64,000 nucleotides of DNA from Streptomyces sp. Je 1-369 (GCF_026810505.1 NZ_CP101750.1:1641448-1705447), one strand, 5' to 3'. Shown: positions 8,727 through 19,199, numbered from the stretch's first letter. Translations and numbers: made by a program. Notes: generated from the sequence alone by a model not told the origin.

Positions 8727-9890
8727 CTAGCCCTTCGACGCCAATCCGAACCGCGCCCGCAGTCCCGAGCGTTCGTCCTCGGCTACCGAGGTCGCGCCGT
8801 CCGTCACTGTTTCGTAGACCGCGAGGATGTCGGAGCCGACCGTCGACCAGTCGAAGCGGCGGACGTGGGCGCTGCCGCGTTCGTGCAGGCCCTGTCGGCG
8901 TTCGGGGTCGGCGAGCAGGCGTACCGCGGACTTCGCGAGGGACTCCGCGTCCTCGTTGCTGAAGAGGTCGCCCGCCGCGCCCTGGTCCAGGACCTGGGCG
9001 AACGCGTCCAGGTCGCTGGCGAGTACGGGCGCGCCCGCGGACATCGCCTCGACCAGGATGATGCCGAAGCTCTCGCCGCCGGTGTTGGGCGCGACGTACA
9101 GGTCGACGCTGCGCAGCAGCCGCGCCTTGTCCTCGTCGCTGACCATGCCGAGGAACTCCACCCGGGAGCGCAGCTCGGCGGGCAGGGACGCCACCGCTTC
9201 CTCCTCGTCGCCGCGGCCCGCGACGAGCAGGCGGGCGTTCGGGCGCTCGGCGAAGATCTGCGGGAGGGCCCGCATGAGGACCGGCAGGCCCTTGCGGGGC
9301 TCGTCGATGCGTCCGATGAAGCCGATCGTCTCGCCCTGCCACTCGGGCTTGGGCTCGGCGTCGGCGAAGAAGTCGACGTCGACGCCGTTGGGGATGACGA
9401 CCGCGTCGCCGCCGAGGTGTTCGACGAGGGTGCGCCGCGCGTACTCGCTCACCGCGATGCGTGCGCTGATCTTCTCGAGTGCCGGCTGGAGGATCGGGTA
9501 CGCGGCGATCATGGCCCGCGAGCGCGGGTTGGACGTGTGGAACGTCGCGACGATGGGGCCCTGCGCGGCCCAGCAGGTGAGCAGGCCGAGCGAGGGCGAC
9601 GCGGGCTCGTGGATGTGGATGACGTCGAACGTGCCGTCGTGCAGCCAGCGGCGCACCCGCGCGGCCGACAGGAAGCCGAAGTTGAGGCGGGCCACCGAGC
9701 CGTTGTACGGCACCGGAACGGCGCGTCCCGCCGATACGACGTACGACGGAAGCGGTGTCTCGTCGTCGGCCGGGGCGAGGACGGAGACCTCGTGCCCCAG
9801 GCGGATGAGGTGCTCCGCCAGATCGCGGATGTGGAACTGGACGCCGCCCGGCACGTCCCACGAGTAGGGGCAGACGATGCCGATCCTCAC
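8727..9890 (-). CDS. pimA: PimA-like phosphatidylinositol mannosyltransferase
   Basis: A 387-residue GT-B glycosyltransferase of family GT4 that should transfer mannose from GDP-mannose to phosphatidylinositol on the cytoplasmic face of the membrane. The N-terminus RIGIVCPYSWDVPGGVQFH carries the acceptor-side glycine loop. HIHEPASPS and FHTSNPRSRA follow, and GESFGIILVEAMSAG (about 270-284) is the nucleotide-sugar E-x7-E motif. The GTG at 9890 overlaps the stop of the upstream acyltransferase by four bases (GTGA). The order pgsA, acyltransferase, mannosyltransferase matches the actinobacterial PIM operon. Confidence 0.93.
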   Translation of the reverse strand: MRIGIVCPYSWDVPGGVQFHIRDLAEHLIRLGHEVSVLAPADDETPLPSYVVSAGRAVPVPYNGSVARLNFGFLSAARVRRWLHDGTFDVIHIHEPASPSLGLLTCWAAQGPIVATFHTSNPRSRAMIAAYPILQPALEKISARIAVSEYARRTLVEHLGGDAVVIPNGVDVDFFADAEPKPEWQGETIGFIGRIDEPRKGLPVLMRALPQIFAERPNARLLVAGRGDEEEAVASLPAELRSRVEFLGMVSDEDKARLLRSVDLYVAPNTGGESFGIILVEAMSAGAPVLASDLDAFAQVLDQGAAGDLFSNEDAESLAKSAVRLLADPERRQGLHERGSAHVRRFDWSTVGSDILAVYETVTDGATSVAEDERSGLRARFGLASKG

Positions 9891-10807
9891 GACGCCTCCC
9901 CCGCCGGTGCGGCATCGGCGCGGGGTTCCAGGTCGGCGAGCCACAGACGCTGCAGCATGTGCCAGTCCTCCGGGTGGTCGGCGATACCGGTGGCGAAGGC
10001 GTCGGCCAGCGCCTGTGTCATGGAGGACGTCTTCTCGACCCGCGTACCTGTCTCGGGGACGTCGACGGGCGGGTGGACGCGGCCCTTCATGACGGGCGAA
10101 TCGTCATACCAGAGGGTGACGGGCAGCAACAGGGCTCCGGTCTGCTGGGCGAGCATCGCGGGGCCCGCGGGCATCCGGGCGGTGTCTCCGAAGAACTTCA
10201 CTTCGACTCCGGAGGCGGACAGATCGCGGTCGGCGACGAGGCAGACGAGGCCGCCCGCGCGCAGGCGCCGTGCCAGGGTTCCGAAGGCGGAGCCTCCGGT
10301 GTGGGGCAGGACCTCCATGCCGAGGCTTTCGCGGTAGGCGACGAAGCGGTCGTACAGCGTCTCCGGCTTGAGGCGCTCGGCGACCGTCGTGAAGGGGGTC
10401 TCCAGTTCGGTGGTGACCCAGGCGCCCGCGAGGTCCCAGTTGCCCAGGTGCGGCAGGGCGATGATCACGCCCTTGCCGGCGGCGAGCCCGTCGGTGAGGT
10501 GGTGGACGTCCTTGACGTCGAAGCCGTTCCTGACGCGCTCCTTGCTCCAGGACGGCAGTCGGAAGGACTCCATCCAGTAGCGCAGGTAGGAGCGCATGCC
10601 CGCCTTGGAGAGCTCGGTGAGCCGCTGCGGGCTCGCGTCGGGCACCACGCGCGCGAGGTTGGACTCCAGCCGGAGCACGCCCTTGCCGCGGCGTTTCCAG
10701 ACCGTGTCGGCGATGGCCCTGCCGAGCCGCTCGGCGACGGGTTCGGGAAGCTTCTTGACGGCGCTCCAACCGAGCCCGTACAGCCCGTCGGTGAGTCGGT
10801 CCTTCAC
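9887..10807 (-). CDS. PatA-like PIM acyltransferase
   Basis: A 306-residue protein of the lipid A lauroyl/myristoyl acyltransferase (HtrB) superfamily. The catalytic motif HLGNWD is at about residues 122-127, with ADRDLSASGVEVKFFG and a C-terminal PEDWHMLQRLW block. In mycobacteria the corresponding enzyme acylates the mannose of PIM1. It overlaps pgsA upstream and pimA downstream by four bases each, so the three enzymes are tightly coupled. The substrate is inferred from the operon. Confidence 0.9.
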   Translation of the reverse strand: MKDRLTDGLYGLGWSAVKKLPEPVAERLGRAIADTVWKRRGKGVLRLESNLARVVPDASPQRLTELSKAGMRSYLRYWMESFRLPSWSKERVRNGFDVKDVHHLTDGLAAGKGVIIALPHLGNWDLAGAWVTTELETPFTTVAERLKPETLYDRFVAYRESLGMEVLPHTGGSAFGTLARRLRAGGLVCLVADRDLSASGVEVKFFGDTARMPAGPAMLAQQTGALLLPVTLWYDDSPVMKGRVHPPVDVPETGTRVEKTSSMTQALADAFATGIADHPEDWHMLQRLWLADLEPRADAAPAGEAS

Positions 10808-11475
10808 TGCGCGGCCTCACTCTCCTGGGCCCCTGACGCCGTGGCGGCGTCCGCCTCCGCCGACTCCCGGCGCACGGTCACGACCCGCTGGACGAGGGTG
10901 ACCATGCTGCCGGCCGCGACGGCCCACAGGGCGATGGGCAGCAGGATCTGGATGCCGGGGACGCCGAACTTGTGCAGGCCCGCGAGGCCCGCGGCGACCA
11001 GCGTGATCACCAGCCGCTCGGCGCGCTCCACCAGGCCGTTGACGGCGACGGGCAGGCCGATCGCCTCACCGCGCGCCTTCGTGTACGAGACCACCTGGCC
11101 GCTCGCCAGACAGAAGATGGAGACGGCGCAGAGGATGTTGTCGTCGCCCGATCCGGCGTACCAGAGGGCGAGGCCGCCGAAGATCGCGCTGTCCGCCACC
11201 CGGTCGAGCGTCGAGTCCAGGAACGCGCCCCAGCGGCTGGAGCGACCGAGCTGGCGGGCCATGTTGCCGTCGACGAGGTCCGAGAAGACGAACGACGTGA
11301 TGACGATCACGCCCCAGAAGAGCTCGCCCCGGGGGAAGAAGACCAGCGCCCCCGCCACCACACCGGCCGTGCCGATGAAGGTGACCGCGTCGGGGCTGAC
11401 CCCACGGCGGATGAGAAACGCGGCGAACGGCGTGAGGACACGCGTGAAGAATGCACGCGCGTACTTGTTCAGCAT
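10804..11475 (-). CDS. pgsA: CDP-alcohol phosphatidyltransferase (PI/PIP synthase, PgsA-like)
   Basis: A 223-residue membrane enzyme carrying the complete CDP-alcohol phosphotransferase signature D66-x2-D69-G70-x2-A73-R74-x8-G83-x3-D87-x3-D91. It has about six membrane segments. Next to pimA and the PIM acyltransferase, the expected product is phosphatidylinositol phosphate made from CDP-diacylglycerol and inositol phosphate. It is first in the operon; the ATGA overlap with the next gene implies coupling. The 258 bases upstream are shared with the divergent EF-G-like gene and hold both promoters. Confidence 0.93.
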   Translation of the reverse strand: MLNKYARAFFTRVLTPFAAFLIRRGVSPDAVTFIGTAGVVAGALVFFPRGELFWGVIVITSFVFSDLVDGNMARQLGRSSRWGAFLDSTLDRVADSAIFGGLALWYAGSGDDNILCAVSIFCLASGQVVSYTKARGEAIGLPVAVNGLVERAERLVITLVAAGLAGLHKFGVPGIQILLPIALWAVAAGSMVTLVQRVVTVRRESAEADAATASGAQESEAAQ

Positions 11476-11733
11476 GGCCTTCCCGAGGGTTCGGTGCGCC
11501 GCGCGGCCCCGATGGCCACCGGCCGACCCATCGTAGTCACGCTGTTGACGGACCGGCTCGCCCCCTCACGATCGCGTACGACGTATGGACGCACAGTGAC
11601 CCGAGTGGAAAGCTCGAAAGCATGACGGGCGCCGCCGGTGCCGCCCCGCACTCGGCCCCGCGCGTCCGCGAGCAGCCAGCATCCCCGAGGGGGCTGAGCC
11701 TCCTCACCGTGCACGTAACCGGGAGGCCAAGGC

Positions 11734-13941
11734 ATGGGCGACAAGGCGAACGCACACCCCGGAGCCGCCGGCAGGGCAGCATCGGCCGACCACCCCGCGT
11801 CCGTACGGAATGTGGTGCTGGTCGGCCACAGCGGATCCGGCAAGACGACTCTGGTGGAGGCCCTCGCGCTGACGGCGGGGGCGGTGAACCGGGCGGGCCG
11901 CGTGGAGGACGGCGGCACCGTCTCCGACTACGACGAGATGGAGCACCGGCAGCAGCGTTCGGTGCAGCTGTCACTGGTCCCCGTCGAATGGGACGGGTTC
12001 AAGATCAACTTGCTGGACACCCCGGGTTACGCCGATTTCGTCGGCGAGCTGAGGGCCGGTCTGCGCGCCGCGGACGCGGCCCTTTTCGTCGTCTCGGCGG
12101 CCGAGGGCGTCGAGGGCATCACCGGTGCGACCCGCATGGTGTGGGAGGAGTGCGCGGCGGTCGGCATGCCGCGGGCCATCGTGATCACGCACCTGGAGTC
12201 GGCGCGTGCGGACTTCACCGCGATGACCAGCACCTGCGCGCGGGCGTTCGGCGGCGACGACCCCGACGCGGTGGTGCCGCTGTACCTGCCGCTCCACGGT
12301 GAGCAGGGGCCGGACGGCCACGCCCCGGTGACCGGCCTGATCGGGCTGCTCTCGCAGCGGATATTCGACTACGCCTCCGGGGAGCGCAAGGAGTCCGAGC
12401 CGGGCGCCGATCAGCTCCCGCTGATCGCGGAGGCGCGCAACACGCTGATCGAGGGGATCATCGCCGAGAGCGAGGACGAGTCCCTCATGGACCGTTACCT
12501 CGGCGGCGAGGACATCGACTTCAAGACATTGGTGGACGACCTGGAACGTGCGGTCGCGCGCGGCATCTTCCATCCGGTGCTGGCCGCCGCACCGGCGGCG
12601 GAGGGCGCACGCCAGGGCATCGGCACGGTCGAGCTCCTCGAGCTCATCACGGGCGGCTTCCCGACCCCGCTCGAACACCCGGCACCGGCCGTCACCACGC
12701 CGGGCGGAAAAGCGCGCCCCGCGCTGACCTGCGACCCCGAGGGCCCGCTGGCCGCCGAGGTCGTGAAGACCGCCTCCGACCCGTACGTGGGCCGGGTCTC
12801 CCTCGTCCGTGTCTTCTCCGGCACCCTGCGCCCCGACGAGACGGTGCACGTCTCCGGGCACGGCCGCACCGACCGCGGCCACGAGGACCACGACGTCGAC
12901 GAGCGCATCGGCGCGCTCTCCTCCCCCTTCGGCAAGCAGCAGCGCGCCCTCACCCACTGCGTGGCGGGCGACCTGGCGTGCGTGGCCAAGCTGCACCGCG
13001 CGGAGACCGGCGACACGCTCTCCGCCAAGGACGACCCGCTCCTGATGGAGCCCTGGGACATGCCGGACCCGCTGCTGCCGCTGGCCATCCAGGCGCACAG
13101 CAAGGCCGACGAGGACAAGCTGTCGCAGGGGCTTTCGCGGCTGGTCGCCGAGGACCCCACGATGCGGCTCGAACAGAATCAGGACACGCACCAGGTTGTC
13201 CTGTGGTGTCTGGGCGAGGCGCACGCGGACGTGGCTCTGGAGCGGCTGCGCAGCCGGTACGGCGTGCAGGTCGACGTGGTGCCGTACAAGGTCTCCCTCC
13301 GGGAGACGTTCGCGGCCAGGTCCGGTGGCCGGGGCCGCCATGTGAAGCAGTCGGGCGGGCACGGGCAGTACGCGATCTGTGAGATCGAGGTGGAACCGCT
13401 GCCGGGCGGCAGCGGCATCGAGTTCGTCGACAAGGTCGTGGGCGGGTCGGTCCCGCGGCAGTTCATCCCGTCCGTCGAGAAGGGTGTGCGCGCGCAGGCG
13501 GCGAAGGGCGTCGCCGCCGGGTACGCGCTCATCGACGTACGCATCACGCTCCTCGACGGCAAGGCGCACTCGGTGGATTCCTCCGACGCCGCGTTCCAGA
13601 CGGCGGGCGCGCTGGCGCTGCGGGAGGCCGCGTCCGGCGCGAAGATCCATCTGCTGGAACCGGTCGCCGAAGTGCAGGTGCTGGTCGGCGACGACTACGT
13701 CGGGGCGGTGATGAGCGACCTTTCGGGGCGGCGCGGCCGGGTGGTCGGCACCGAGCAGGCGGCGGGCGGGCGCACTCTGGTGCGGGCCGAGGTGCCCGAG
13801 ATCGAGATCGGCCGGTACGCGGTGGACCTGCGGTCCCTGTCGCAGGGCACCGCGCGCTTCAACCGTACGTACGCACGCCACGAGCCGATGCCCCCGCAGC
13901 TCTCCGAACGGATCCGCGAACGGGCGCACGACGCCTCGTAG
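11734..13941 (+). CDS. Elongation factor G-like GTPase
   Basis: A 735-residue protein with EF-G architecture: P-loop GHSGSGKT (31-38), DTPGYADF (95-102), and domains II-V with SGGRGRHVKQSGGHGQYA and SVEKGVRAQAAKG. The G4 position, normally NKxD, reads THLE (about 152-155), so guanine recognition is altered. This marks the actinobacterial EF-G2-like branch rather than the housekeeping FusA; a mycobacterial EF-G2 has been reported to bind GTP but lack ribosome-stimulated GTPase activity. The start has CCGGGAGG upstream at good spacing. The gene is monocistronic and divergent from pgsA. Its role in translation is unproven. Confidence 0.92.
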   Translation: MGDKANAHPGAAGRAASADHPASVRNVVLVGHSGSGKTTLVEALALTAGAVNRAGRVEDGGTVSDYDEMEHRQQRSVQLSLVPVEWDGFKINLLDTPGYADFVGELRAGLRAADAALFVVSAAEGVEGITGATRMVWEECAAVGMPRAIVITHLESARADFTAMTSTCARAFGGDDPDAVVPLYLPLHGEQGPDGHAPVTGLIGLLSQRIFDYASGERKESEPGADQLPLIAEARNTLIEGIIAESEDESLMDRYLGGEDIDFKTLVDDLERAVARGIFHPVLAAAPAAEGARQGIGTVELLELITGGFPTPLEHPAPAVTTPGGKARPALTCDPEGPLAAEVVKTASDPYVGRVSLVRVFSGTLRPDETVHVSGHGRTDRGHEDHDVDERIGALSSPFGKQQRALTHCVAGDLACVAKLHRAETGDTLSAKDDPLLMEPWDMPDPLLPLAIQAHSKADEDKLSQGLSRLVAEDPTMRLEQNQDTHQVVLWCLGEAHADVALERLRSRYGVQVDVVPYKVSLRETFAARSGGRGRHVKQSGGHGQYAICEIEVEPLPGGSGIEFVDKVVGGSVPRQFIPSVEKGVRAQAAKGVAAGYALIDVRITLLDGKAHSVDSSDAAFQTAGALALREAASGAKIHLLEPVAEVQVLVGDDYVGAVMSDLSGRRGRVVGTEQAAGGRTLVRAEVPEIEIGRYAVDLRSLSQGTARFNRTYARHEPMPPQLSERIRERAHDAS

Positions 13942-13959
13942 TTGCCTCCCACAAAAGCG

Positions 13960-13990
13960 TGCCGCTCGCCCCTCCCCCGGGCGGGCGGCA
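13960..13990 (+). terminator. Hairpin terminator after the EF-G-like gene
   Basis: TGCCGCTCGCCC and GGGCGGGCGGCA form a 12-bp stem with one G-T pair and a 7-base loop, starting about 18 bases after the stop codon. Confidence 0.6.
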
Positions 13991-14121
13991 TGCGGTTGCC
14001 ACCTGACGGATGTCGGTGCGCCCGGATACGCTGATGACCTGATCAACAGACGCGCCTGGCGGCAACAGGTGTGCCGGGCAGGGAAGTCGGGAAGAGCCGC
14101 AGCAGCGAAGGCACCGCGGCG

Positions 14122-15789
14122 ATGGGGGCGGCAGTGGCGGACGATGTATTCGACTTCAGGCCCGGGGCCCAGGTTCCGCTCTCGGGCTCCGCGGGACAGA
14201 CGGCGGCGACCCACGCCCTGTCCTCGGCCGCGTACCGCGACGGTGATGTCGACGGCATCCTCGCGGCCAACAACGAGTGGCACAAGTCCGTGGTCAAGCC
14301 CGGCATCTGGTCGCTGTTCAAGCCGAATCTGGGTGAGGCGTTCTCGCGGACCGTGCAGGTGCGGATGCTGGGCGGCGGTCGCAGTCCGCTCATCCAGTCC
14401 TTCGGGACCGAGCCGCAGGCGGTCGTGGAGCACTGCCTCGCGGCGAACCGCATCCGCAAGGAGCGCGACAGCTGGCTGACCGCGGTGACGGTGCTGTGCG
14501 GCGTGCTCTTCCTGCCGGGTTTCATCTTCTGGCTGCTCGTCTTCACCATCCGGCGGCAGGTCACCAAGGGCGAGGACAAGCGCGCGGGCGCGCTCGCGAC
14601 GGCCGTGCTGGTCGCCGTGGGTGTGCTGGCCGCCGTCGCCCTGCTCAAGCTGCCGTTCGGCGGTTTCTGGGCCTGGTATCTGCGTGCGGCGATCGTGCTG
14701 CCGGTGGTGGGCTGGTTCTGGGCGAAGCAGATCGCCGAGCGCACCGCCAGGGACCTGCGCGATCGCTGGTCCGGCCTGCTCGCGGGCGGCGGCATCGGCG
14801 CCAAGATCCCCGAGGCGGTGCCCGGCAGCCCCGGTGAGACGGCGGCCGAGCGGCTCCGGCAGGGTCTGGCCAGGCTCTCCGCCGAGCAGCAGAGCAACTC
14901 CGTGTTCTACGCGGGGCCCAAGGGCATATTGGGCATGGGCACGCGGTGGGGCAGCTGGCAGCTCGCCGAGGAGCTGGTGCCTGCCGACGCGAGCAAGGAG
15001 ATCCACCCCTTCCGCAGCTGGGATGTCATACGGGCGGTGCACGACCAGCTGCGCATGCTGGAGCGCGGCCCGCTGCACACGGGCGGTTTCCCCGCCCCCG
15101 ACATAAACCACTGGATCGTCTCTCCCATCGGGGAGAACGCGAAGGCGGTGTCCCGCCCCACCGGCACGGACGTCGAGGCCTTCCAGATCCGCGGCCACGA
15201 GATACAGCGGATCTGCAACGAGCAGCAGTTCGGCAGCGGCAACCGGCACTACCTGGGCGTGCAGTTCACGCTCTGGGACGGCCAGCTGGTCATCACGATG
15301 CTGATCACGGTGACCGTGCTGCACGAGACGCTGCGCATCGAGGTCACCGGCCACGCCCTGGGCCCCGTGCACCCGCTGTTCACCACGAAGCCCTCGCCGA
15401 AGACGAAGACGGTCGCCAAGCCGATCAGGTTCTGGGAGACCACCACCCGCAACCTGCCGCTGATCGACGCGGACGAGGTCGTGCGCCTCGCCGTCCGCGC
15501 CCCCTTCACCTGGTACCCGCCGGTCCTCGACCATCTCGGCGGCAAGCTGATCCTGCCCGAGCCGTTCGGTCTGCGGCACGCCTGGGCCGACAAGCCGTGG
15601 CGGCACCGTTTCATGGCGGACGACGCGCTGCGCGCCGCCACGCCGGTGCTGCGCGTGGTGCACTCCGCCGCGATCAAGGTCCTCGACGAGAACGGCGTGA
15701 ACACGGAGAAGTTCGGCGCGCGATCCGGCTTCCTCAGCGGGGCCATCCAGGACCCGATGCCGAGGAAGGCGGATCTGTACGACGCGTAG
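14122..15789 (+). CDS. Membrane protein of unknown function
   Basis: A 555-residue protein with two or three membrane segments clustered near residues 120-215 (LTAVTVLCGVLFLPGFIFWLL, then ALATAVLVAVGVLAAVALL, then YLRAAIVLPVVGWFW) and a large soluble C-terminal part containing DINHWIVSPIGE and GNRHYLGVQFTLWDGQLV. I do not recognise a domain. The ATG at 14122 follows GAAGG with 10 bases between; a GTG at 14134 is an alternative and the frame stays open 17 codons further upstream. It stands alone, convergent with the protease gene whose stop lies only three bases from its own. Confidence 0.78.
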   Translation: MGAAVADDVFDFRPGAQVPLSGSAGQTAATHALSSAAYRDGDVDGILAANNEWHKSVVKPGIWSLFKPNLGEAFSRTVQVRMLGGGRSPLIQSFGTEPQAVVEHCLAANRIRKERDSWLTAVTVLCGVLFLPGFIFWLLVFTIRRQVTKGEDKRAGALATAVLVAVGVLAAVALLKLPFGGFWAWYLRAAIVLPVVGWFWAKQIAERTARDLRDRWSGLLAGGGIGAKIPEAVPGSPGETAAERLRQGLARLSAEQQSNSVFYAGPKGILGMGTRWGSWQLAEELVPADASKEIHPFRSWDVIRAVHDQLRMLERGPLHTGGFPAPDINHWIVSPIGENAKAVSRPTGTDVEAFQIRGHEIQRICNEQQFGSGNRHYLGVQFTLWDGQLVITMLITVTVLHETLRIEVTGHALGPVHPLFTTKPSPKTKTVAKPIRFWETTTRNLPLIDADEVVRLAVRAPFTWYPPVLDHLGGKLILPEPFGLRHAWADKPWRHRFMADDALRAATPVLRVVHSAAIKVLDENGVNTEKFGARSGFLSGAIQDPMPRKADLYDA

Positions 15790-15792
15790 CGA

Positions 15793-18700
15793 TCAGATGG
15801 CCTGCCACAGGGCGGGGACGTTCGGCGGCTCCCAGCCCGGATAGGCGGTGTGGCCCTGGATGCAGCGGTAGCGGACGCCGTTGTAGGTGACCACGTCCCC
15901 GGCCGCGTAGGTGCCGCCCAGCCGCCAGCTGGTCTCACCGCCGCCCGGCACGGTCAGGGTGTAGGTCGTGGTGTGGCTGACCTGTCCCTCACCGGTGAAG
16001 GTGAGCGTGTACGTACCGGCGGCCGTGCCCGCCGCGACCTCGACGGTGGCCGTCGCGGACTCGCCCGAGAGCACCGATTCGGGGCTGATGGACACGCTCA
16101 CTCCGGACGGGGCCCCGGATGCCGAGAGTCCCACCTTCTGCGCCTCCCCACTGGTCGTGGCGGTGGCGAGGGTGACCTTCGCGGAGGAGCCGGGCTCGAC
16201 CGTGCCCGACGCCGGGTCGGCGGCGAGGGAGAAGTCGTCCACCGGGGCGGGCTTGTCGCCGACCGAGGTCTTCCAGAGTGCGTACGCGACGCCGTCCGAG
16301 CTGCGGTCGAGGGCGGTGGCGCTCACGTTGGCGGTGGTGTCACAGGCGGAGTGGTAGCACGGGTCGTACGAACGGCCCGCGGTGCCGCCCCACTTCGCGG
16401 CCTCGGCCGCGGACTTCGTGGCGGAGGCGCCGGTGGCGTAGCCGGAGGTCGGGATGCCGACGCGCTGGAAGGAGGCGTCGTCCGACCGGCCCTGGCCCTC
16501 GACGTTCTCCTGGGGTGCGAGGTTGAGGGAGGTCCAGTAGTCGCGCAGCGGGACCGACGCCGTGGAGTTCAGGTTGTTGACGAAGTACCCGGCGTTCGTC
16601 GAGCCCACCATGTCGAAGTTGTAGTACGCCTTGATCTTGGCGCGTTCCGCGGCCGGCAGCGACGAGGCGTAGTAGTCCGAGCCGTTGAGGCCCTGCTCCT
16701 CGTCGGTCCACCAGGCGAAGCGGACGCGGTTCTTCATGGCGGGGTTGTTCTGCGCCAGGGACAGCGCCGCCTCCAGGATCGCGGCGGATCCGGAGCCGTT
16801 GTCGTTGATGCCAGGCCCCGCCGACACGCCGTCCAGGTGCGCGCCGAACATGTAGACGCTGTCCGCGTCGCCCTGCGGCCACTCGGCGATCAGGTTGTTG
16901 CCCGCGCCCGCGGAGCAGCCGGAGGCGCAGCTCTGCTCGGTGACCTTGTATCCGGCGGCCTCCAGCTTGCCCTTCACGTACGCGAGGGAGGCGCGGTAGC
17001 CGGCGCCGGTGGCGCGGCGGTTGCCGCCGTTCTGCGTGGCGATGGTGTTGAACTGCGTGAGGTGCGCCCGGACCTTCTCCACGTCGATGTCCGGCGGGGG
17101 CGTCGGGTTGCCGCCGCCGCCCACGGTCAGCGTGTACTGGGCGGTGTGTGTCTTGGTGCCCGCGGTGCCGGTGACGGTGATCGGATAGGTGCCTGCGGTG
17201 GTGGAGCCCGCGGTGGTGATCTTCATGGTGGCGTTGGAGCCGGAGGTGACGGTCTTCGGGTCGAAGGTGACGTCCACGCCCGCCGGGGCGCCCGCGGCGG
17301 TCAGCGTGATCTGCTGGGCGCTGCCGGTGACGGTCGTGGTGTTGACCGTGCCGGTGGTCGATGCGCCGGGCTCGACCTTCCCCGAGGCCGGGCTGAGCCC
17401 GAGGGAGAAGTCGTTCTGCTGCCCGGTGCAGGTCGGGTCACCGCTCTGGGCCGGAATGCTGATGGCGTCCCAGGCCGCCTTGGTGGCGTTGAACAGGTCG
17501 CAGCTCGCGTCCAGGTTCTTCGCCGCGGTGAGCGTGGCGGTGCGGTAGCGCTTGTACGTCATGCCGCTGGTCTTGAGCAGCATGGCTCCGTAGAAGATCT
17601 TGCCGGCGTTCTTGACGCCCACGCCGGTCACCTGCTGGTTGTTGCAGGTGGGGCTCGATGGCTTGCCGCCACCGGGGTTGGAGCCCTCGGCGAGCAGGTA
17701 GAACCAGTGGTTCATGGGCCCGGCCGCCTTGTGCTCCTCGGTGCCCGGGATCGAGGCGGAGTAGCAGTTGGGGTCGTTGTTGACCCGGCTCGGGTCGTAC
17801 ATGTTGCGGATCGGGCCGCGCCCCTGGAGGTTGATCATCTCCCCGACGGTGTAGTCCGGGGTGTCGTAGGGGGCGGGCTGGTTGATGTACGCCTCGGTCA
17901 GGGCGCCCATGATGTCGCCGGTCGCCTCGCCCAGGCCGCTCTCGTGGTTGGCGCCGCCGGGCGTGTTGGAGTCGAGGCCGTGGCCGAACTCGTGGGCGAC
18001 GACGTCCACTCCGGCGATCCACTCGTTGGCGCTGTTATGGCCGATGGTGACGGAGGAGCCGTCCCAGTAGGCGTTGAGCTGGTTGAGGCCCACGCTCACC
18101 GGCCAGCTGCCGCCGTTGCCGTTGTGTCCGTTGCGGCCGACCCACTCCTTGAGCATGTTCCACTGCTTCTGCGCGGCGAACATCACGTCGACGCAGCCGG
18201 TCTCCCGGCTCGTGGGGTTGCCGGTGCCCCAGTCGTCGGTCGCCTTGGTGAAGACGCTGCCCTGGTAGCTCGAGCACTGGAGACCGGGGCGTGTGGTGTC
18301 GCGCAGCACGTAGTTGCTGCCCGAGCGCGAGGTGTCGATGGTCAGCGGGTCGGGGCCGTTCCACTTGCTGTGGCCGCTGCCCGCGCGCACGTCGTCGTAG
18401 GTGTCGATGACCTTGCCGGTGAGCGCGTCGACGAAGACGTGCAGCCTGCTGGGGGCGCCCGCCTTCGTACGGCCGGTCAGCTCGGTCTCCCAGGCGAGCG
18501 CGGGCGCGTCCTTCTTGACCCGGACCACCAGGCGCTTGGAGTCGACCTTCTTGACGGTGGCGAGCTTCGTACGGCTCGTCCTGACCGCCTGCGCCGCCGG
18601 TACCTTCGCCTTGGTGGTGACCGAGATCGTCGCGTCGGTCGCGGCTCTGACGGACCGGACCTTCCCCTTGCCGTCGGCGAGGACCACCGCGTCGCCGCCC

Positions 18701-18981
18701 ACCACCGGCAGCCCGCGGTAGGTGCGTTCGTACGCGACCGAGTAGAGGCCCTTGAGCCAGGGGGTGACCTGCTGCCGGTCGTACTGCTCCTCCGGCCCTC
18801 TGGCCAGCGAGTCGAGGCCGCTGCGCACCGCCTTGTCGGCGGCCGCGACGGCTTTCGCGAGGGGGTCCGGTCTGTCCGCGGTGGGTGCGGTCTGCGCCGC
18901 CGAGGCGAGGGACGCCGGTACCGTCACCCCCGCGAGTGCCAGGGCCAGGGTTATCCCGGCCGCTGCGGATCTTCTGAGCAT
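15793..18981 (-). CDS. Secreted M4/M28 double metallopeptidase with chitin-binding-like module
   Basis: A 1062-residue exported protein. A signal peptide (1-29, ending LASA) is followed by an FTP/PepSY-type propeptide (about 40-200) and a thermolysin-family M4 domain with HEFGH at 330-334, the third zinc ligand E352 in GLGEATGD, and active-site H425 in GPMNHWFY. Next come an Ig-like repeat (about 523-620) and an M28 aminopeptidase domain with H715, D727, E761/E762, D790 and H877 all present. A second Ig-like repeat (about 915-1012) precedes a CBM5/12-like C-terminal module (1018-1061) rich in Trp and Tyr. The ATG follows AGGAG by 5 bases. Both active sites look intact, so an endo- and an exopeptidase are joined in one chain. 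Confidence 0.93.
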   Translation of the reverse strand: MLRRSAAAGITLALALAGVTVPASLASAAQTAPTADRPDPLAKAVAAADKAVRSGLDSLARGPEEQYDRQQVTPWLKGLYSVAYERTYRGLPVVGGDAVVLADGKGKVRSVRAATDATISVTTKAKVPAAQAVRTSRTKLATVKKVDSKRLVVRVKKDAPALAWETELTGRTKAGAPSRLHVFVDALTGKVIDTYDDVRAGSGHSKWNGPDPLTIDTSRSGSNYVLRDTTRPGLQCSSYQGSVFTKATDDWGTGNPTSRETGCVDVMFAAQKQWNMLKEWVGRNGHNGNGGSWPVSVGLNQLNAYWDGSSVTIGHNSANEWIAGVDVVAHEFGHGLDSNTPGGANHESGLGEATGDIMGALTEAYINQPAPYDTPDYTVGEMINLQGRGPIRNMYDPSRVNNDPNCYSASIPGTEEHKAAGPMNHWFYLLAEGSNPGGGKPSSPTCNNQQVTGVGVKNAGKIFYGAMLLKTSGMTYKRYRTATLTAAKNLDASCDLFNATKAAWDAISIPAQSGDPTCTGQQNDFSLGLSPASGKVEPGASTTGTVNTTTVTGSAQQITLTAAGAPAGVDVTFDPKTVTSGSNATMKITTAGSTTAGTYPITVTGTAGTKTHTAQYTLTVGGGGNPTPPPDIDVEKVRAHLTQFNTIATQNGGNRRATGAGYRASLAYVKGKLEAAGYKVTEQSCASGCSAGAGNNLIAEWPQGDADSVYMFGAHLDGVSAGPGINDNGSGSAAILEAALSLAQNNPAMKNRVRFAWWTDEEQGLNGSDYYASSLPAAERAKIKAYYNFDMVGSTNAGYFVNNLNSTASVPLRDYWTSLNLAPQENVEGQGRSDDASFQRVGIPTSGYATGASATKSAAEAAKWGGTAGRSYDPCYHSACDTTANVSATALDRSSDGVAYALWKTSVGDKPAPVDDFSLAADPASGTVEPGSSAKVTLATATTSGEAQKVGLSASGAPSGVSVSISPESVLSGESATATVEVAAGTAAGTYTLTFTGEGQVSHTTTYTLTVPGGGETSWRLGGTYAAGDVVTYNGVRYRCIQGHTAYPGWEPPNVPALWQAI

Positions 18982-19199
18982 CACGGCTCCTTGTGAGAGG
19001 TGTTGCGGCTCGTTCGAGCCAGGGGGAGCCCGTGCGTCAGGCTGTGCGGTCGTGCCCGCTGCTCCGCTTGCGACCTGGCGGTGACATGACACCCTCGTGG
19101 CTGGCGGAACCCTCACACCGGCCCGGTCCGCGGTCAATGGATTCCCGGCCTCCGGCACGCCCCGGCAAGAACTGGCAAGCGCGACGCGACCCCACCGCC

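Noticed and set aside
14071..14121. Extended N-terminus of the 555-residue membrane protein
   Set aside because: The extra 17 codons are not protein-like and the ATG at 14122 has a better ribosome site.
11971..15663. Long antisense open frame (about 1230 codons) across the EF-G-like gene and the next gene
   Set aside because: It is a composition shadow: it crosses two well-supported genes on the other strand, has no ribosome site and an Arg/His/Gly-rich translation.
15850..18996. Antisense open frame of about 1048 codons opposite the M4/M28 protease
   Set aside because: The opposite strand encodes a protein with intact catalytic motifs; the antisense translation is Gly/Arg/Val low-complexity.
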